Assembly (NCBI GenBank): GCA_019084405.1 | Contig: JAHRFX010000088.1 | Coordinates: 1 to 5,862 of the forward strand | Source of the DNA: Methanobacterium sp. | GTDB lineage: Archaea; Methanobacteriota; Methanobacteria; Methanobacteriales; Methanobacteriaceae | Reading direction: 5' to 3' | DNA length: 5,862 bases | In this document: positions 5,791 to 5,862 of the stretch, in pieces | How positions within the stretch are numbered: position 1 is the first letter of the stretch | Layout: each line of letters opens with the position of its first letter | Position numbers and translations under genes: made by a program | Notes under the pieces: model-generated | What the model was told of the DNA's origin: nothing | What the model saw: the letters and a program-made list of their open reading frames with translations, nothing else | The model's database searches: none

Positions 5791-5862
5791 CTTTTATAAT
5801 GAGGGGAACATGTATTTTTTAGTTTTGTCATAGAAAATACTATCCTCCCCTCATTATAAAAG
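5791..5862. repeat. 72-base hairpin with perfect 17-bp arms at the window's right edge
   Basis: CTTTTATAATGAGGGGA (5791-5807) and TCCCCTCATTATAAAAG (5846-5862) are perfect reverse complements. Inside them GTATTTT (5812-5818) pairs with AAAATAC (5834-5840), flanked by two more A-T pairs across a one-base bulge. The result is a long two-part stem with a loop of about 15 bases. The right arm ends exactly at the window edge, so the repeat may extend further. Each arm also contains a TATA-like TTTATAAT, preceded on the plus strand by the BRE-like CCTAAAAA. It may be a transcript-end structure for pgk, a small mobile hairpin element, or a promoter plus leader for a gene beyond the edge. Confidence 0.7.

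Overview
The window looks like chromosomal DNA of an AT-rich methanogenic archaeon of the order Methanobacteriales, most likely Methanobacterium or a close relative. Four things point there: a secreted protein with pseudomurein-binding repeats (pseudomurein is the wall polymer of Methanobacteriales and Methanopyrus), an archaeal-type tRNA wyosine enzyme (TYW1/Taw1), a short archaeal-type triosephosphate isomerase next to phosphoglycerate kinase, and TTTATATA-type promoters with strong GGAGG ribosome binding sites. The genus is an inference.

Layout. Bases 1-167 (minus) hold the N-terminal 55 codons of a gene that runs off the left edge, perhaps a transposase. Its start codon lies in the loop of a 17-bp inverted repeat. 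Bases 328-1257 (minus) encode TYW1, a radical SAM enzyme of wyosine synthesis in tRNA-Phe. A 604-base AT-rich divergent intergenic region follows. Bases 1862-3436 (plus) encode an exported wall-associated protein: signal peptide, four pseudomurein-binding repeats arranged as two copies of a two-repeat module, and a C-terminal transglutaminase-like cysteine-protease domain. Bases 3702-4382 and 4468-5718 (plus) encode triosephosphate isomerase and phosphoglycerate kinase, probably one transcription unit serving gluconeogenesis. The window ends in a 72-base hairpin with perfect 17-bp arms.

The genes fall into unrelated jobs: tRNA modification, cell-wall binding or remodelling, and central carbon metabolism. 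Only tpiA and pgk form an obvious functional pair.

The points most worth a second look are: the wall protein, whose best ribosome binding site points to an ATT rather than an ATG, GTG or TTG codon; its exactly collinear internal duplication and a Glu where transglutaminase-fold enzymes usually carry Asp; and the two structured elements at the window's ends. I did not find a clearly new multi-gene system.
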